Assembly (NCBI GenBank): GCA_025766275.1 | Contig: JAFKAC010000026.1 | Location: 1-64,000, forward strand | Direction: 5' to 3' | DNA from: Lactarius indigo | Lineage: Eukaryota > Basidiomycota > Agaricomycetes > Russulales > Russulaceae | Length of the DNA stretch: 64,000 nt | In this document: piece by piece, positions 1 to 12,359 of the stretch | Layout: each line of letters opens with the position of its first letter | How positions within the stretch are numbered: the first letter of the stretch is position 1 | The notes under the pieces: model-generated | The model's input: only the letters and a program-made list of their open reading frames with translations | What the model was told of the DNA's origin: nothing | Databases searched by the model: none | Position numbers and translations under genes: made by a program

Positions 1-2741
1 TATCGAGGATGCCCTTAGGAGACTGGACAAATTAACACAAGAGGAAGTTCGGATGGCAACCGCGCAACTCCTGAAGATCACTGACGGCGTCGACCACAAA
101 GTAACGAGAATCGATGGCGAAGTTAAGGGCGTCAATGACAAAGTGAAAGGTGTCAGCGACAGCGTCAAATTGGTACTCGATGGTGCGCGTTGCGTTATAT
201 TTTCCTACCGATTTCTTCGTGAACGTCTTTTTGGCCAGACGGAAAAAAACAAAACTAATCGTGCAAAAGACAGCAACAGAAGCAACAGAATTTATGCAAC
301 TTATGGCGAAAAACGTTGATGAAACGAAGAGTTCGTAGTCCCGTAACACCCCCACCGTGGTCACTCGTCGATGCTTAAACATCACTACAGTGAACCAATG
401 GCGACAGGACCTTCGAAAGTGGTTCTCATCTCCCGATCCATCCGCGAATCACATTAACTTGTGCGCCGCTCGGCATCAAGGAACAACAACGTGGTTCTTC
501 CGAGGCAGTCTTCTCGCAGAGTGGAAGTCCACTGGCTCCCTGTTGTGGATCTATGGGAAGCGTACGTCACCCAACCCTTCCCCATGCTACTCTCTAATGC
601 GGACTCGTCTCTATAGCTGGCTCTGGGAAGAGCGTGCTTTGGTACGCTGTTTCGTATGTCTTCGTTTCAGGTGAACTAAGTTATCTACTAGCTCTGCGCT
701 CATCCAAAATATCATGACTTTGCGAGACGCCGGACTGGCTTCCTTGGCGTACTTCTACTTTGACTTCAGGGATACCGACAAACAGAATCGCCGAGGCTTT
801 CTCCTTTCTCTCCTTTCTCAGCTTTCTGTTCGCTCCGATCTTTGCTGCGATATTCTCCACCGCGCATACGTGACCCACGACAACGGCGCACACAAGCCCT
901 CCGATGACATGTTGATGCAATGCCTTAAAGAGACGCTCACATTATCCGATGACTGCCCAATCTACATTATTATGGACGCGCTCGACGAGTGTCCCAACAC
1001 TTTTGGGATGCCCTCGCCCAGGGAATTGGTCCTAGATCTCGTGAAGGATCTTGTCGAGCTTTCCCTCCCACATCTTCGTATATGTGTCACAAGTCGCCCC
1101 GAAATCGACATCCAAACTATTCTCGAGCCTTTGACGTCTCTTCGAGTATCGCTTCACGATGAAACCGGTCAAAGAAGGACATCGTCGAGTATGTGAATTC
1201 CGTCGTGCACTCGGACATGAAGATGAGAAAATGGCGAAATAAAGATCAGAATTTGGTGATAGAATCGCTCTCTGACAGAGTTGATGGGATGTGAGTGGTC
1301 AATTTCAATTGGCACGTCCCCCTCCCTGATATTGTCGCAGGTTCCGGTGGGTTTTTTGCCAACTGGAAATTGTGCGACATTGTTTCCCGCCAAGTCTGCG
1401 ACGTATTCTTCAGGAACTTCCGGAATCTCTTGACGAAACGTACGAGCGGATATTGAAGAATATCGGCAAGGCAACCAGATGTTACGCCCATCGTCTGTTG
1501 CAATGTCTGGCGGTGGCAACTCGGCCTCTCCGCCTGGAGGAGCTTGCGGAAGTACTCGCATTTGACTTCGAGGACGCATCGGGAGGAGTCCCCAAGCCGA
1601 ATGGGGACTGGCGGCGGGAAGATCAAGAGCAAGCAGTGCTGTCGACGTGCTCCAGTTTGATCACCGTAGTTCACGATGGCGATTCGCGGGTGGTGCAATT
1701 TTCGCACTTCTCTGTAAAAGAATTCCTGACGTCAGACCGACTCGCCGCGGCCGTCGGAGACACTTCATTCCATCACATCGCACTGGAGCCGGCGCATACG
1801 ATACTCGCGCAAACCTGCCTAGGTGTCTTGCTAGTTTGGACGATAGCAGTCGGGAAACCTCGGTGCGTCGATTTCCGCTAGCGGAGTATGCCGCTCGACA
1901 CTGGACCGAGCACGCCATGTTTGAGAAGGTGTCATTGCGTATAAAAGACGGGATGGAAGAACTGTTTGACGGAGACAAGCCCCACTTTTCGCGCTGGATC
2001 CGGATCCACCCCTTGAATCGGCCTTGGAGGCTAGCGGACGGTGAGGCACCTCCGAAAGCGGCTCCTGTGTGTTATGCGGCCCTCTGTGGGTTCCTTGACA
2101 TAGTAGAGAAGCTCATCGGCAAGCACCCAGAGCACTTAAACGCTAGGGGCAGCTGTTACGGAACGGCGTTACACGTAGCATCAATGTACAATCGCCTCGA
2201 AGTTGTCCAGTCACTACTGAAGCACGGCGCGGATGTAAACGCCCGGGGCCGGTGGGGACGCACACCTCTACACGTGGCATCAGTTCAGGGACATCTCGAA
2301 ATCGTGCGGTCGCTACTCGACCACGGCGCTGACGTGAACACCAAGGAGGACGACCACTGGACCCCACTCCATCAGGCGGCTCTTCACGGACATTTGGATC
2401 TCGTTCGGACACTTCTCAGGTCTAATGCTGATATCAACTCTCAGACAGGAAACAAGCTCACCCCGTTACACATGGCGTCAAACTACGGACATGTCAACAT
2501 TGCGCGGTTACTGTTAGATAACGGCGCTGATTCGAAAGCACGTGCGAAGAACCAGTCGACACCATTGCATCGGGCATCGTACTGTGGGAAGTTGGAGGTC
2601 GTACGCCTGTTGCTCGAACGTGGAGTGGATGTAGACGCCGAGGATGATATGGGTAGAACCGCATATCAGATTGCGTTGAAAGAAGGACACGACGAGATCA
2701 CTCAATTACTGTTGGGGAATGGTGTGGAGAACAAGACGTAG
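1..2741 (+). pseudogene. NLR copy 1: Goodbye-NACHT-ankyrin pseudogene, 5' end outside window
   Basis: Aligned with the three intact paralogues in this window, the exons are <2-182, 239-330, 391-561, 617-641, 692-1290 and 1341-2741. The window opens inside the fourth family exon. Three single-base losses break the frame: in the A-run at about 243-249 (exon of 92 instead of 93 nt), near 1173 (exon of 599 instead of 600 nt) and near 1832, where a G is missing after 'cttgctag'. Splice sites are intact. Still readable are the Goodbye-domain end, four coiled-coil heptads, the Walker A motif GKPGSGKS on the 25-nt exon 617-641, the Walker B-like IYIIMDALDE near 960-990, and ankyrin repeats from about 2060 to 2720. 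The encoded protein would have been a STAND/NLR-type sensor. Lesions in homopolymer-like runs could partly be assembly errors, but three in one copy and none in the other three favours real decay. Confidence 0.88.
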
Positions 2742-3949
2742 GCTTTGGTCCTCTCTAAACATAGCAACTGTAGACATGTTTACCCTTGCGGCTGTGCAAC
2801 AAAGTGGAACTTGATGGGGAATTCGATTTCTTGGAACACTGAAGACTCTGACTAAGGAATGCGAGCTACGAGTACGTCACAGTGGCTTGCACAGTGGTGG
2901 TCAGGACCCGAGTCCTGTGGACCAAGCTGCGTGGGAAGTCTTTCATGTCTCAGACCATTTGAATACATGGCCTTAAATTAATTAATTAATTTAAGTATTG
3001 CTCTTATCGACCACTGCCAACTTGAAACAGGCTCCAGGCCTCTGTGACCTCGAAAGACCCAGGAAAATAGTTCCAACTATTCTAGTAACTTTGCCGCATC
3101 TTCCCAGATCACCATACCTTCGGCGGTATCAATGGCACCACTGGCGGTTGGTGAGGATGCTGCTGGAGGTGTGGTGATTCCGTCGCGTCACCTCCGACTC
3201 ACCACCGCCTTCACTGCAACGTTTTCCGTCACCTCTGCCAGCTACTTCTGTATATTGTCTGCACCATGAGTGACAGGTAAGTCAAAGGTGTGTGACTTGT
3301 ATTTTATACTGACGAAGGTCGTGCTTGAGTATGAACCTCACTGACTATAAGCATCGATACTCTAGAGTACTTGTGCTATGATGGATTTCTTATTTCAACG
3401 GCGGCTTGTCCGAGTCAACAATATTGCCCACATCAAACTTGTTTCTTCTTCGCTACCCTGCATTTGCTCTCACAGTATTATGATGCGGCGCTGAACAGAA
3501 TAGTGAGTAGACTCTTTTTCAGAGAATGTGGACACTTCCAGGCCGATTTACTGCCCGTGGGAGAGACATCTCCATTCGTTGTTTCTACCTCTGGTCGAAT
3601 CAGTAGCGTTTCCGTCTTTTTTAACCTTGGTAATTGACAAGATGTATTCTTGGTCTCACATGCTTTATGAATAAACATACACTCTCGCATTGCTCGCTGA
3701 CTGCTTGTCACCCAGCTCCGACCACCAATGGAAACGTCAACTGCTCTACCGACATCATTTTACACACGATTAATGATTCCCCACATGGGTCTGTGGCGCA
3801 GCCCTGGTATGCCAAGAATGCGACTGCGGTGAGTAAATATTGTTCGACATGATTCACGCGACCGCCTCTGCCGTACTGCTGTCTAAATTTACTGACCACA
3901 AGCTGTTGCCTCTTGACGGCATTCCGAAATCGGTGATTGCAACAATCCT
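2742..3949. other. Flank of NLR copy 1, no supported gene
   Basis: About the first 50 bases after the stop resemble the 3' flank of NLR copy 4, so the duplication runs slightly past the coding region. The rest holds a 24-bp palindrome and short open frames. One candidate splice donor follows an ATG near 3265, but no coherent protein could be assembled; this may be the eroded 5' part of the MFS relic that follows. Confidence 0.5.
2972..2995. repeat. 24-bp perfect AT palindrome
   Basis: CTTAAATTAATT is followed directly by its exact reverse complement, with no spacer, about 230 bp after the stop codon of NLR copy 1. It contains overlapping TTAATTAA cores. Confidence 0.9.
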
Positions 3950-4255
3950 GTTTAGTCTGTTGTGGTCATTTTGGCTATAGGAAAATGAGGTAATTTTTCT
4001 TGTCATTGGCGCTTCCCTGCTCGGGACGGTGCCCCGAGTGATTGATTTATGCTTTCTGATGCTCACACATACAGTATGAGTCCGTTCTTCGCATGCGCGC
4101 TAAATGGAGAAAGTGGCATTATGAAGAACGTGAAGGCGGAGATCATGGGAGAGTCCAACACTGCGCAGGGTATTGCGCTCATCGTACTGGCGTTGACTGT
4201 GGGTTCCACCAATTGGCGCTGCGCACCAGCAACCATCATTGGGTCTGAGTAACGC
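3950..4255 (+). pseudogene. MFS transporter relic (DHA1-like, central part)
   Basis: The frame at 4049-4252 contains ALNGESGIMKNVKAEI followed by ESNTAQGIALIVLALTVGST. This matches the conserved 'GALNGNxGVxKSxxAEITDxTNxAQ' stretch between helices 4 and 5 of fungal DHA1-type drug or polyamine exporters (family knowledge). The segment before it reads KSVIATILFSLLWSFW, like the preceding helix, but reaches a stop. After GST the expected IGPLIGG is absent. No complete gene can be joined across 3.2-4.4 kb, so I call it a fragment. It lies on the same strand as NLR copy 1. Confidence 0.45.
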
Positions 4256-6649
4256 CATAACTTACTTGGTCCAGGCTTCTAGGAAACTCGTCCTAGGCAT
4301 GGATTTCTTTTTGTTCTAAAGAAAAGCCCCCGTGCTAGGGTATGACATCCCTACAGTATGTCCTTCCATGTGTTGTTGTGAAGCGTACGCCACCATCTGG
4401 CTTCTCATTGCTTCTATCTTCTTAAGACAGGTAAATGACCACGCAGCTACCCGCCAATAGCACTGCACACACAGACGCGGGCGCTGTGATAGAGCACACC
4501 CAATCAGAAATTGCAGCTAGACGAGTCTTTGGCGAACTCACTCCTGTGAAGCATGACGTACCCAACACTACATGCGTCCCTTCAGTCCGAGTGGCCCCCG
4601 CGATATCCCACTTACGCCGCTGCCGCCTTCCCCGATATCTCGACACGAACACACCAAACAACTTTTGAAGGGGCTCGGCTAGCTTTGACGTGCCACGGTT
4701 TGGATTTTTTTTTTTTGGATTTTTTTTTTCGCGGCCGCCGTCCGGACCTTCGGGCCGCCCGCGCGGGTTCATCTCGCATCCATCATGTGGGCCTCTGTGC
4801 CCCCGCATTCTAAATTCCTCCTTTTTTCCATTAATGCGGCTGCAGACGCCATTCCATGGCTCTCTCCTAATCGGTCCATAATCTCCGCAGTCGTCGTTAT
4901 TGTCGTCGTCGTCATTATCACCAGGACAGACACGACGCACGGGTACTACCTACCACGAGGCGTGCCTTTTCGCACTCGTGTTTGTCTCTTCGTTGCCCTA
5001 TCGACGAGCCGTGCGCTGCTTGACTCATGTCAGGTCTTTCTCTCTCTTTCTCTCTCTCCTGGTCTGATCGCTCCCTTGAGCGGAGAAGAGCACGGGTGCT
5101 TTGTCACTAGCGATCTCTCTCACGCAGGTAGACACTGTGTCTACTTTCGCTTTGATCTGCTGTCCACGATGATCGCAATCGCGGCCATTAAGTCTTACCA
5201 AACACAACACACCTGCTTAAAAAGACACCTTTCCAATGTGTGGATACTGCGCGTCCACCTTGTGGACCATTCCCGGCGATCTGGCCCGCCTATGCGGCTC
5301 CCACGGGACGGCATACCGGCACAGCCAGGGACAAAAGGTTGCAGTGAGTGATATCAGCGGCATGGGCTCGGTCCAGCACTTTACGGACAACATGCATGCT
5401 CGCCTGGCGTACAGTAACAGTACCGAGGACCGATTGGCCCTTTGTGTGAGACGATCTTACCCCGAAACGGGGGAAGGGGGGAGGCGAGGATTGGTGCCGG
5501 AGCAAATGAAAAGGCCGTTGTTGTCCCACCCACACACCCCACCGCATGTCCCAAGAAATGAATTGTGTGGCAAGAACAAAACAACAACAGAAAAAAAAAG
5601 GACCTTCGCACCCTAATAAGTGTACCCAAAAAGCGCACTTGCTTCTCAGGCGCTCCGAGAGTCGTGTGTCTTTTTTTTTTCCTCTTTTTTTGTTTTGGGC
5701 TATTTCCAATTATCGATTGATCGTCGAAAGATGTTCTGGACACAATTGTCAATCCATGTCTTGTTTTTTTTTCTAAAGGTCCCGGCCACGTTTAAAGCGA
5801 TGATGAGAGGGATAACACATGGCGTAAAATCGGGTGATCACTTGTGTCGCCGCCGGGCGCCCAACTGGACCCACCCCCCTTTGGTGCCTCTTTGATCGAT
5901 ATATGGGTGTTTGGACACATAAGTTAACTTTACACGCACACACGCGCACACAGGCGACGGGCCCTCGTAACTACGCGAACTTTTTTTTTTTTTTTTTGTT
6001 GGTTTTTTCCCATGATCTGGGTCAGCTTACTATACTCGTACATACTGTAACTGTAACCTTACTCTCATTGACAGGCTGCTTGCTGATCAGATCGGTGTGA
6101 AAAAAGGCGCAACGTGCGCAGGCGCCGCGATCTAGGCCGGCCTTGCACCGCCGCCGTCATCTCAAGTGGGAGTGGGAGGGGGCCAGCAGCCGTGCAGTTC
6201 CACGCCGCCAATGACGAAAGAGGACGAAGAATGAACGTAAGTGGGTAATTAGCACCGACCATGAGGGCAGGGCATGTTTTTTTGGGTAATAACTACAGTA
6301 GTACTCCACGCACCGAGGGACGGAGGTGCCACACCCACCATCGCACATGCGATCTCCGCTGCGTATGTAGTAGTACGATAGTGAGATCGTGACGGTGCAA
6401 TGAAACTGGCACATCATCGCCAACAACCAGCACGGGGTGTGCGTGGTCCACTAGAAGAGCTACGGTACACACTATTCCGAGCCGGCTTGCCCATATCGTC
6501 CGTTCCGTTGTTCTGTTCCATTCCAATCCATCACTACATACCAGAAAAGAGAGAAAAAAAAAATGCGCGGCCTGCATGCATCAGAGCTCTACCTGTGCAG
6601 AGAAGAAACCCCAGAATGCAGCAGCAATGCGTCCGCGTCGTGAAAGTGC
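4256..6649. other. 2.4 kb without a supported gene
   Basis: The sequence is rich in simple tracts: T-runs at about 4710-4730, 5675-5695 and 5980-6000, and a CT-rich tract at about 5035-5066. Open frames here owe their length to these tracts or to GC-rich composition and show no domain, splice pattern or conserved motif. The right end is the downstream side of the OXR1-like gene. Confidence 0.5.
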
Positions 6650-8501
6650 TCACGATGGCCCCACGCCCCATACCTCGAGCCCGACGCACTCGAACGTAGC
6701 GGTGCCGCCACCATCATCAGGGCTGGGGCCGGAGGACGTGCAGAGCGGGTCATTGTTAAACGTCGGACAGCGTGCGGAAGAGCCCTCATAGAGCGTCTCG
6801 TCGAGGTAGAGCCCATAATGCCCATCTCTGGAACGGGGGAGGTCAATATCAGTACGCGCGCCGCAGTAGCGCGAAACGGAGATGATGGGTTGAATTGAAT
6901 GCGTACCCGCCACCAAAGGAGATAGACTCGGGTTCGCACAGCGCGACGTAGTCGTTCTTCCCGGTCCACTTGAACACGCGCACGTCCTCACCGTGCGCCT
7001 TCCACAGGAAGCTGTGAAAGATCCGCATCCGCAGCGGGATCAGCACGCCACAATGAAAAAAAAACCATCGATCGCTGGGGAGCGGGGGGCGAAACAAACC
7101 ACAACTCACGATTCGCCCGACCCAATGTACGATCCGCGGCCTTCGCGGATCCCGTCCGCGACCCATGCGCCGAAGCATCCGTCCTCCGAGTCGCGCACGA
7201 CGAGCAGCGCGCCGCCTGTATGCGCGCCACAGCGCGCGTATAGCGTACGCAGCGATATTCCGTGTTGGTCGAGGCTGAACAGCAGCGCCCACGTGCGCGG
7301 GAGGCGCGCACGCACAGGCAAGTACGAGCGCAACTATCCAGCAGGTCAGTCAGTTCGCAGGGGGAAAAAAAAGTACGTAGCGTACGGTGTTGGCGAGCGC
7401 CGTACCCAGCACCGCGCGCGTAGTCTCTTTGCGCCCTAGTAATTGCACCCCACGCCGCTCAGCCGCATCCGAGCTCTTATCATTCGCGTCGAAGCCCTTG
7501 TTCCACGTACGGTCGCCGTCGAAGCCTGGTGCGCCGCTCGCGGGTACGAACGGAACGGGGGCAAACGGCGAGCCGTGTGTGATGTCAGCGCGCTTGGGCC
7601 CGACCCGCGTCTGTGGGACCGTGGTCGCTGGCGAGACGGATGATGGGTGAGGTGGTGGGAGACCGCGGTAGGTGAGGAAGTTCGATACCCAGCGCGAGGG
7701 CTGGGAACCCGAGGAAAAGGTCGAGGTCATTGATTCCGTGCGCGTTAGGACGGGTGGCGTTGGTCGCGATGGGGACGGCGGGAGGGATGGCGAGCGCAGG
7801 AGGGGTGGAGAGGACGATGCTGAGCGACGCGTGGTGACGTTGACGAATTCGACAGGGGGTGGGGGTGGAGGTGGGCTAAAGGCGTTGTCGGATGTCGCTT
7901 CGGTGAGAGAGTCGAGTAAATGGCCGACAACGGAACTCTCTACGATTGCCTTGACTGGCTCTGCGAGGGGCCCAAGGATATCCGAGTTGTCGAGATCGGC
8001 CGCAGCTGGTGAGGGCTGCGGAGTGGTGGTACCCGAGGGGACGACGGATGCAAGTGGGGAAGCTCCACGCTTGTGCCAGTACATGGGGTCGTCTTCATGT
8101 TCGAGTAGCTCGACGAGGAATCCCTGCTGATTGCGAGCGGTGGCAGCCTTGGCTTCCGCGAAAAAGTCAGTGATCGTCGCGCTTAGGCGACGGGGAGGAG
8201 GCACGATCGAGGTACTACTCGGTTCGGTGGTGGATGATGGAAGTTGTGCGAGAGGATCATCGGAAGGAGGCACGGAGACGAACGCGCCAAAGTCGGAATC
8301 GGTTGAGCTCGCGGGGCTGATCGAGGATACAAGGTCGCGAGCGCTCGGAGGAGGAGAAAAGATGGATGGTGATGGTAATGGAAGGGGTTCAGGCGGTGGC
8401 GTTGGAGGTGCAAAGAGGGTAGCGAAGAGGTCATCGACGTCCGGTTTTACCGGAAGAGGAGAGATTGCGGTGCCGTTAGCTGGGATGGATGGTTGAGACA
8501 T
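6650..8501 (-). CDS. OXR1: OXR1-like TLDc domain protein
   Basis: Four exons on the minus strand: 8501-7386, 7333-7110, 7011-6907 and 6827-6650, giving 540 residues in continuous phase with introns of 52-98 nt. The first 350 or so residues are Pro/Ser-rich and probably disordered. The C-terminal third is a TLDc domain: PRTWALLFSLDQHGISLRTL, then a small-residue segment with GSYIGSGES, the core VFKWTGKNDY, SISFGGG, LYLDETLYEGSS, and the diagnostic end FECVGLEVWGVG. TLDc proteins of the OXR1 family protect eukaryotic cells from oxidative damage and are linked to V-ATPase regulation; the biochemical role here is inferred only from the family. The gene runs divergently from the zinc-finger gene. 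Domain order and length fit fungal OXR1, and no defect was seen. Confidence 0.88.
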
Positions 8502-9199
8502 GGATAAAGGGATTAAGGGTGCAATCGGATGGGTAAAGATGGCCTAGAACGGGGATGCAGCGGAGATTCTAGGGTACGAGGTTCATTGAAAGGACGGATA
8601 TGATACGGTCACGGTATGACAGCAACTGGAACAGGCGTGTGCTGCAATGCGGGCACGCGATGATGGCGGAGTCAGACACATTGTTTAATATTATTAACGC
8701 CAGGAACTCTCGCAACCGTACAGTAAGTACACTCTCGTCGCCCTGAATAACCACAGATCGCCGAGGGACACGTAATTCTGCACTGACCATGGCCACGCCA
8801 CAGCACCGGGGAGAAAGACACCGCGTTCGAGTCGAGACCACAGCAGGAGATCCGATAAGGAGGCGACCACCGAGTCCGTGAACAAAAAGGCGGTACACTC
8901 TGATCCGGGCACAATCCACAACGCAGGCACGGATACGGATCGAACAGCGCGTATTACCAGTACACGGCATTCCTAGAAGTCCTCGCGTCCACATTTGGTC
9001 CCAGCCCTGGCCTCACCACAGGGCCACAATCTCGCTGCCCCAACCAACGTTGACCTGTGGCGCGCATCTTGCTTATAAGGTGGCCCAATCCTACTCCCTC
9101 CATGACCCAGCCCAACTCCCGTGTACCGTCCCCTCCTCCTCTCACTCTAACAATCCATCCCCCTCCCCACCCCCGACCAACAAAAACGTGCTTTCCCGG
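8502..9199. promoter_or_regulatory. Divergent intergenic region between OXR1-like and zinc-finger genes
   Basis: About 700 bp separate the start codons of two outward-facing genes, so both promoters must lie here. The only box I can point to is TATAAG at 9074-9079 on the plus strand. No gene was recognised inside. Confidence 0.55.
9074..9079 (+). promoter_or_regulatory. TATA-like box of the zinc-finger gene
   Basis: TATAAG lies 121 bp upstream of the chosen ATG at 9200 but downstream of the in-frame ATG at 9050. That argues for translation starting at 9200. Confidence 0.4.
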
Positions 9200-10261
9200 A
9201 TGATCGTGCAGGACACGGAGCCCGACGCCAAGTACAGGTGCACAGAGTGCAACCTCCAATTCGGCACCCCGCGTGACCTATCACGCCATCTCAACAAGAC
9301 CGCACGTCACGGCGGCCAGCCCTCTCCATGTGCCATCTGCCACAAGCCGCTCACCCGACCTGATTCTCGCGCGCGCCACGAACGACGCTGCCGCGAGCGC
9401 TTTGGCGTCACCGAAGAGATGTGGCGCGGTATCGAGCGCGAGCGGCAGCGCGGCCGGAGGAAGAGCGTGAGCATCGACGGCGTCGACGCCCTCAGTTCCG
9501 TCGCCGAAGGTGCCGGTGAGAGTTCGAGTATGAGTGGTGGCGGGATCCCGCACGAGCGCCGCGCGGGGCCCTCGCGCTCGCGCACCGTCTCCATTTCCGA
9601 GATCTCGGACGCCGCCGACCTCGCAACCGCATTCGCATCCGCCCGCGTAGCTTCGAGCGCCCCTGGCCCCGCCTCTACATCCCCAATGATCCCGACGCGC
9701 TTCGTCGCCCAGCCTGGTGAGCCCGGCTCCTGGACGCGCGGGCGCTCGGCTTCATTGCGCGCCCGTCCCCTGCACCCGCCCCCCGCCGTCGTCGCCCTCA
9801 ACAACCGCCCCCGACACCCCGATGTGTCCTCGCCGCCCTCCCGCAGCGCCCTCCCCCCTCCGCCGCACTGGCACACGCTGAACCAACGCCGTGCCCCCCC
9901 GCGCGACGAGTCCCCGCCGTTCGACCCACCCTCGTCGCCGACGGCAATGCAGGACGAGTCGGACGGCGAGTCAGTGGGTGCCCCACACCGCTCGCGCATG
10001 CCCGCACCTTACTGGACGACGCTTCCGCCTGATGCTGAGGATGATGCTGAGGTGGACGAGCTGGCTGGAGGGGACGACGACGAGGTGTGGCACCCTCCCA
10101 CGCGCGCGCATGTCCCCGGCCAAATGCACGGCCCCATGCGGACGCCAGAGTCGGCTATGGCACCGCCGCCGAAGAAGAAGCTGTTTGGATTCGAGTCTCA
10201 AGGGAGCGGGGCCGGGAATATCCCCGGTTGGACCTCGCATATGGGCAAGACGCCACGGTGA
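9200..10261 (+). CDS. C2H2 zinc-finger protein, basidiomycete hypothetical regulator
   Basis: Single exon, 353 residues from the ATG at 9200; an upstream in-frame ATG at 9050 would add 50 residues but lies before the TATA-like box. Residues about 12-38 form a C2H2-type finger (YRCTECNLQF.., second Cys to first His 12 residues, His-His spacing 6). It is followed by a second finger of C2HC form (CAICHKPLTRPDSRARHERRC). The rest is Pro/Ser/Arg-rich and likely disordered, with an acidic stretch (DDDEV) and a basic PPKKKLFGF segment near the C-terminus. A nuclear DNA-binding role is inferred from the paired fingers; no target can be named. Only two fingers, of unusual spacing, make RNA- or protein-binding possible too. 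Confidence 0.75.
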   Translation: MIVQDTEPDAKYRCTECNLQFGTPRDLSRHLNKTARHGGQPSPCAICHKPLTRPDSRARHERRCRERFGVTEEMWRGIERERQRGRRKSVSIDGVDALSSVAEGAGESSSMSGGGIPHERRAGPSRSRTVSISEISDAADLATAFASARVASSAPGPASTSPMIPTRFVAQPGEPGSWTRGRSASLRARPLHPPPAVVALNNRPRHPDVSSPPSRSALPPPPHWHTLNQRRAPPRDESPPFDPPSSPTAMQDESDGESVGAPHRSRMPAPYWTTLPPDAEDDAEVDELAGGDDDEVWHPPTRAHVPGQMHGPMRTPESAMAPPPKKKLFGFESQGSGAGNIPGWTSHMGKTPR

Positions 10262-12359
10262 CATTGAGCTTACGAAGCTACGTTAGGACGATCTTCATTG
10301 CACGATTTATTTATTCGGGCGTATCATAACATGTATTCTTAGCCCCCTCCTCCATTTATGTATGTCGATGATTTATTATAGCGTGCACGGAACAGCATAT
10401 ATACTGTAGCGGGTGCAGTGCTTGGCGATCGTGCATGTGTAATTGACCACGCACCAGCTGGCAGGTGCTAATATACAGAAACACAGGATACCGCAGGCGA
10501 ACAAGTCACACGATTAGCAGACAATCTTCTTCGCTTCGATTCCGCGCCGACTCGCTACAAGTCCGGTCATTGCCGCAGCTATGGCCAGATCAGCCCCCGC
10601 GTGGAGCCTGGGGCGGAGCACAGGCAGAACCCAACATGTTACCAGGGGCCCAACCTTGACACCGGCTACCCCGCTCCCGAACTATGGTCTGAAAATACAG
10701 ACAGACAGACAGACAGACACGCCACGAGGTGAGGACAAACTCGAATACAGTACCCGTTAACCGGTGTGCGGTCTGCGCCGGTTGATTACTCTATGTTGGG
10801 TGCCAAGACCAGGGCCCATCAGGGATTCGGATCTCCTGGCGGGGTCTCGGCAGCGATACTGTATGCAGCAGAGGCAGCAGGGTTACTGTAACGTTGACTT
10901 GTCCTCAGGGTTGCGTCGTGTTTTCGCGATTTGCCCTTTGACAGTTGATCTCGGCGTCGGTTCCTCAGACAAGCGGAGATGTGGTCAAGAAAGAAGAAAA
11001 AAAAAAACTTGCCGCATGGGACGGCGAAACGACGTCCCCGAATGCAAATTCTCGTCGAGAGTATTTTGCGAGTCGGAGGAGCCCACCCCTGGCCATGCTC
11101 TCAAATGAGCGCAAAAAAAGAACCCTATGCATAAGGGGGGAGATTATCCCAGGCGGCGCCGCTTGCGCGGCTAGTAAGGCCGACTTGTTTACTCTAGCCG
11201 AGCCACTTACAGTATATCACTGATTTGTCGAATCATCTCAAACATTCGGTGACTTGGTCACGTCATGCTTTAATTCAGTACAAGGCAGCCGGCGGCGCGT
11301 AAAGTTTCAAGCTGCGAACAGATTGTGGGAACTTGGAAGCCTGGATTCCCCGTCCCCCTTGCTGGCCGAGCCCATGCCGATGCGAAAAGGTGACGCTATC
11401 ATAACGCCATCGTCGCGCCTGTCAAAGAAAGAGTAGCGGTGCACAATGCTGTAAGCCAAGAACGGGGACCCAGAAAACGGCCGAGGCCGCGCAGGGGTGC
11501 CTCTGCGTGTGATTTGCGCAGCCAGCTCCCTCCCTGGGGGGATGTACGGTATAGCTAGCATCGGTTCTGATGGGCCACAACGTGTGAGAGTGAGCAGTGT
11601 CCCGTTCGGTATTTGGTACGGGAGTCTAAGTGAAATGCCGTGCGCCGCCCTTGGGCGCGTGGCAGTTCATCTTTGTAACCTAACTTTGGGACTTTGGGGG
11701 CCACCGGGTCAAAAGAGGGAAGAGCCCGTCCGGTGAGCTCCTATCGCACTCATGTGTGTTCGACGATGCTCATGGGTAACTTAATATCCGAGAGCCCCGC
11801 AGCATCGTGCATCACGTCGCAAATGTGCCATACACGTCCCAAACAGCTGTCGTCCGGGCTAGCTCCCTTCCGTTAGATACTGTAGGACTGTGGTGCTGGA
11901 CAGAGTTTGTTAGTTATTCTGTCCGGCGGTGCAGAACGGAACCCACGCACTAGCAGCGCATGTTTGCATCGATGGAAACTTGTGGCGGTGGCGGCGGCGT
12001 GAGTTGAATATACTCCGCCATCACGGGCTCAATATCCGTATCAGTTGCGTGACTATCAGATAAGTTCAAAGAGATCAAACCGTACTGGCTCAAATCTGCG
12101 CATCGATCCCCAGGGTCATTCAGATAGACTCATCAGGGCTAAGAAAATAGGCTGCATTGACCAGGCGTGTCGCCGTGAAAACCGAGATCTGCACTGGTGT
12201 CATCGCTGGTCCCAACTTGAAGCTGTCCGGTCTCGTGACTCCTGTGCAGATGCTCACAGCAATATGCAAGTCTTCATTTACCGCCTTTTCTACATTATGA
12301 CTAGGAAACATTCTACCTTGATAGAAATCTTTTTTTACATGGCAGGTCTGACTCGACCT
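10262..12359. other. 2.1 kb without a supported gene
   Basis: The left end should hold the 3' UTR of the zinc-finger gene, and the right end that of the convergent acyl-CoA oxidase-like gene. Apart from a short ACAG microsatellite no structured feature was found. Open frames of 60-114 codons here show no recognisable motif. Confidence 0.45.
10697..10720. repeat. ACAG microsatellite
   Basis: About six tandem copies of the tetranucleotide ACAG, in intergenic DNA. Confidence 0.85.

Noticed and set aside
4785..5351. 188-codon open frame with a Val/Ile-rich run
   Set aside because: The hydrophobic run comes from a GTC/GTCGTC simple tract. There is no motif, splice context or conserved pattern.
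7672..8496. Long plus-strand frames opposite the OXR1-like gene
   Set aside because: They are shadows of the GC-rich minus-strand exon 1. The minus strand carries the TLDc domain in correct splice phase.
9050..9199. 50-residue N-terminal extension of the zinc-finger protein from the upstream in-frame ATG
   Set aside because: A TATA-like box lies at 9074-9079, after that ATG, and the extension is low-complexity with no motif. The ATG at 9200 is preferred.
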